Below, in pieces: positions 12,381-13,277 of a stretch of DNA of 13,277 bases. The notes below the pieces were generated by a model that did no database searches, was not told where the DNA came from, and worked only from the letters and a program-made list of their open reading frames with translations. Made by a program: the position numbers and the translations under genes. Origin of the DNA: DASZYF01 sp035545535. Lineage in GTDB: Bacteria; Actinomycetota; Actinomycetes; Mycobacteriales; CAJCIY01. Position 1 is the stretch's first letter. Each line of letters opens with the position of its first letter. The stretch lies in the NCBI GenBank assembly GCA_035545535.1, contig DASZYF010000029.1, forward strand, positions 1 through 13,277, given 5' to 3'.

Positions 12381-13277
12381 TCAGTCGAGGAGCTTGAAGA
12401 CGCGCACGGCGTTGTCGCGCAGGAACGCCTTGCGCGTCTCCTCGCGGAAGGGCACGTCGATCAGCTCGTTCGCGATGCGGTCGAGCGAGAGGCCCATCGG
12501 GTAGTACCCCGCGTACATGACCTTCTGGATGCCGCGGGTGTTCGCGTAGTCGACGATCTCGCGCGGGTAGTACTTGGGCGCGAACGCGCTCGTCATGTAG
12601 TGCAGGCCAGGCCACTTGAGCATGAGCTTCACCGCGAGCTGCTGCCACGGCTCGGCGCCGTGCCGCATCACGATGACCAGCTCGGGGAAGTCGTAGCAGA
12701 CCTGGTCGAAGTGCATGACGTCCTGGCACGCGCTCGGCACGCGCGGCCCGGCGATGCCCGCGTTGGTGACGATGGGGATGCCGAGGTCGATGCACGTCTG
12801 GTAGATCGGGTAGTACTTCGCGTCGCTCACCGCGACCTGCGGGTGCAGGCCGGCGGGGAACGTCGTCACCGCCTTGATGTCCCACTCCTCCTTCGCGGCG
12901 CGGATCTTGCGCACCGCCTTCGTCACGTCGTTGGCGTCGACCTCGATGCTCGCCTTGAAGCGGTCGGGGTAGGTCTTCAGCGCGTGCTTCGCGACGTCGC
13001 CGTGCGCACCGACGAGGCCCATCGCGATGCCGCAGCGGTCCATCGCCGCGAGCGTCTCCTCGATGGGATCGGCCTCGGACTCGAGCTTGTTCGGCACGTC
13101 CTTGAACATGTAGCCGGCGGGGAACTGCGACGTGTCCTGGTCGCGCTCCCTCAACGCCGGCTTCATGAAGTCATAGGTCCGCGACGCGTCCGCGCGCGGG
13201 AACCCGATCATCAGGTCGACGATGCCCCCGACCGACTCGCCGAGCTCCGGGGTCCCCAACGCATCCTTCGCCGCCAC
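12381..13277 (-). CDS. Amidohydrolase-2-family TIM-barrel protein lacking canonical metal ligands, possibly truncated at its 5' end
   Basis: A protein of the amidohydrolase-related (ACMSD/LigW-like) barrel family, 298 residues in the window. The first visible codon is GTG at 13277, the very edge, so it may be the true start (MAAKDALGTPELG) or internal. The fold is shown by the strand series VDLMIGFP (20-27), IKAVTTFPAGLHP (134-146), IPIVTNAGIAGP (167-178), VIVMRHGAEPW (201-211), MTSAFAPKYYP (228-238), VMYAGYYPMG (253-262) and a C-terminal NAVRVFKL. The usual metal HxH after strand 1 is replaced by DLM, and the late catalytic Asp (GSDYP-like) by GYYP; only His206 of the usual ligands is clear. 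It may therefore act without metal or use a different chemistry. No substrate can be named. No partner gene is visible. Confidence 0.85.
   Translation of the reverse strand: MAAKDALGTPELGESVGGIVDLMIGFPRADASRTYDFMKPALRERDQDTSQFPAGYMFKDVPNKLESEADPIEETLAAMDRCGIAMGLVGAHGDVAKHALKTYPDRFKASIEVDANDVTKAVRKIRAAKEEWDIKAVTTFPAGLHPQVAVSDAKYYPIYQTCIDLGIPIVTNAGIAGPRVPSACQDVMHFDQVCYDFPELVIVMRHGAEPWQQLAVKLMLKWPGLHYMTSAFAPKYYPREIVDYANTRGIQKVMYAGYYPMGLSLDRIANELIDVPFREETRKAFLRDNAVRVFKLLD

Noticed and set aside
1..13277. CRISPR arrays, tRNA/rRNA genes, insertion sequences, attachment sites
   Set aside because: No spaced repeat arrays, tRNA-like foldings, transposase motifs or terminal inverted repeats were seen.

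Overview
The window is very GC-rich with strong G/C bias at third codon positions and frequent GTG starts. The gene families point to a chromosomal segment of an Actinomycetota bacterium: a Baeyer-Villiger-type flavin monooxygenase, a WS/DGAT acyltransferase, actinobacterial Cys-lipoproteins, a nitronate monooxygenase-like protein, asparaginase II, and PhoP-type GTTCACC repeats. I cannot assign a genus. There are no RNA genes, CRISPR arrays, transposases or phage genes. No gap between genes exceeds about 170 bases.

Layout. (1) Positions 1-1211 (leftward) hold two permease genes of a branched-chain amino acid-type ABC importer: LivH-like, then the start of a LivM-like gene cut by the window edge. 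(2) Positions 1117-2223 hold two convergent, distantly related lipoprotein genes that share a motif skeleton (Cys, LPAD, AGY, Cys). The left one overlaps the 5' end of livH head-to-head. The right one ends a leftward operon TetR - GNAT-like acetyltransferase - lipoprotein (3132-1705). (3) Between TetR and a rightward flavin monooxygenase lies a 31-bp nested palindrome, a likely TetR operator. The monooxygenase is translationally coupled to a short-chain dehydrogenase, and a WS/DGAT acyltransferase gene converges on them, sharing a CTAG stop overlap. This set recalls part of the Mycobacterium tuberculosis mymA locus and suggests membrane or storage lipid modification. (4) A divergent double-hotdog thioesterase (6979-7917) may act on the same acyl-CoA pool. 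(5) A phosphate unit (DUF47/PhoU-like plus PiT permease, 8086-9702) is preceded by 11-bp-period direct repeats matching a PHO box. These repeats also imply that DUF47 starts at GTG 8086 and not at the upstream ATG. (6) Then come a nitronate monooxygenase-like gene, apparently leaderless with a 17-bp palindrome in its promoter spacer, an asparaginase II, and a small coiled-coil protein with an internal 16-residue duplication. (7) The right edge holds a leftward amidohydrolase-2-fold protein that appears to have lost most canonical metal ligands.

Most genes look like ordinary actinobacterial metabolism. The least explained items are the paired Cys-lipoproteins (one coupled to a GNAT and a TetR), the ligand-poor amidohydrolase-like protein, and the duplicated coiled-coil protein. 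The regulatory palindromes and PHO box are the most testable features.
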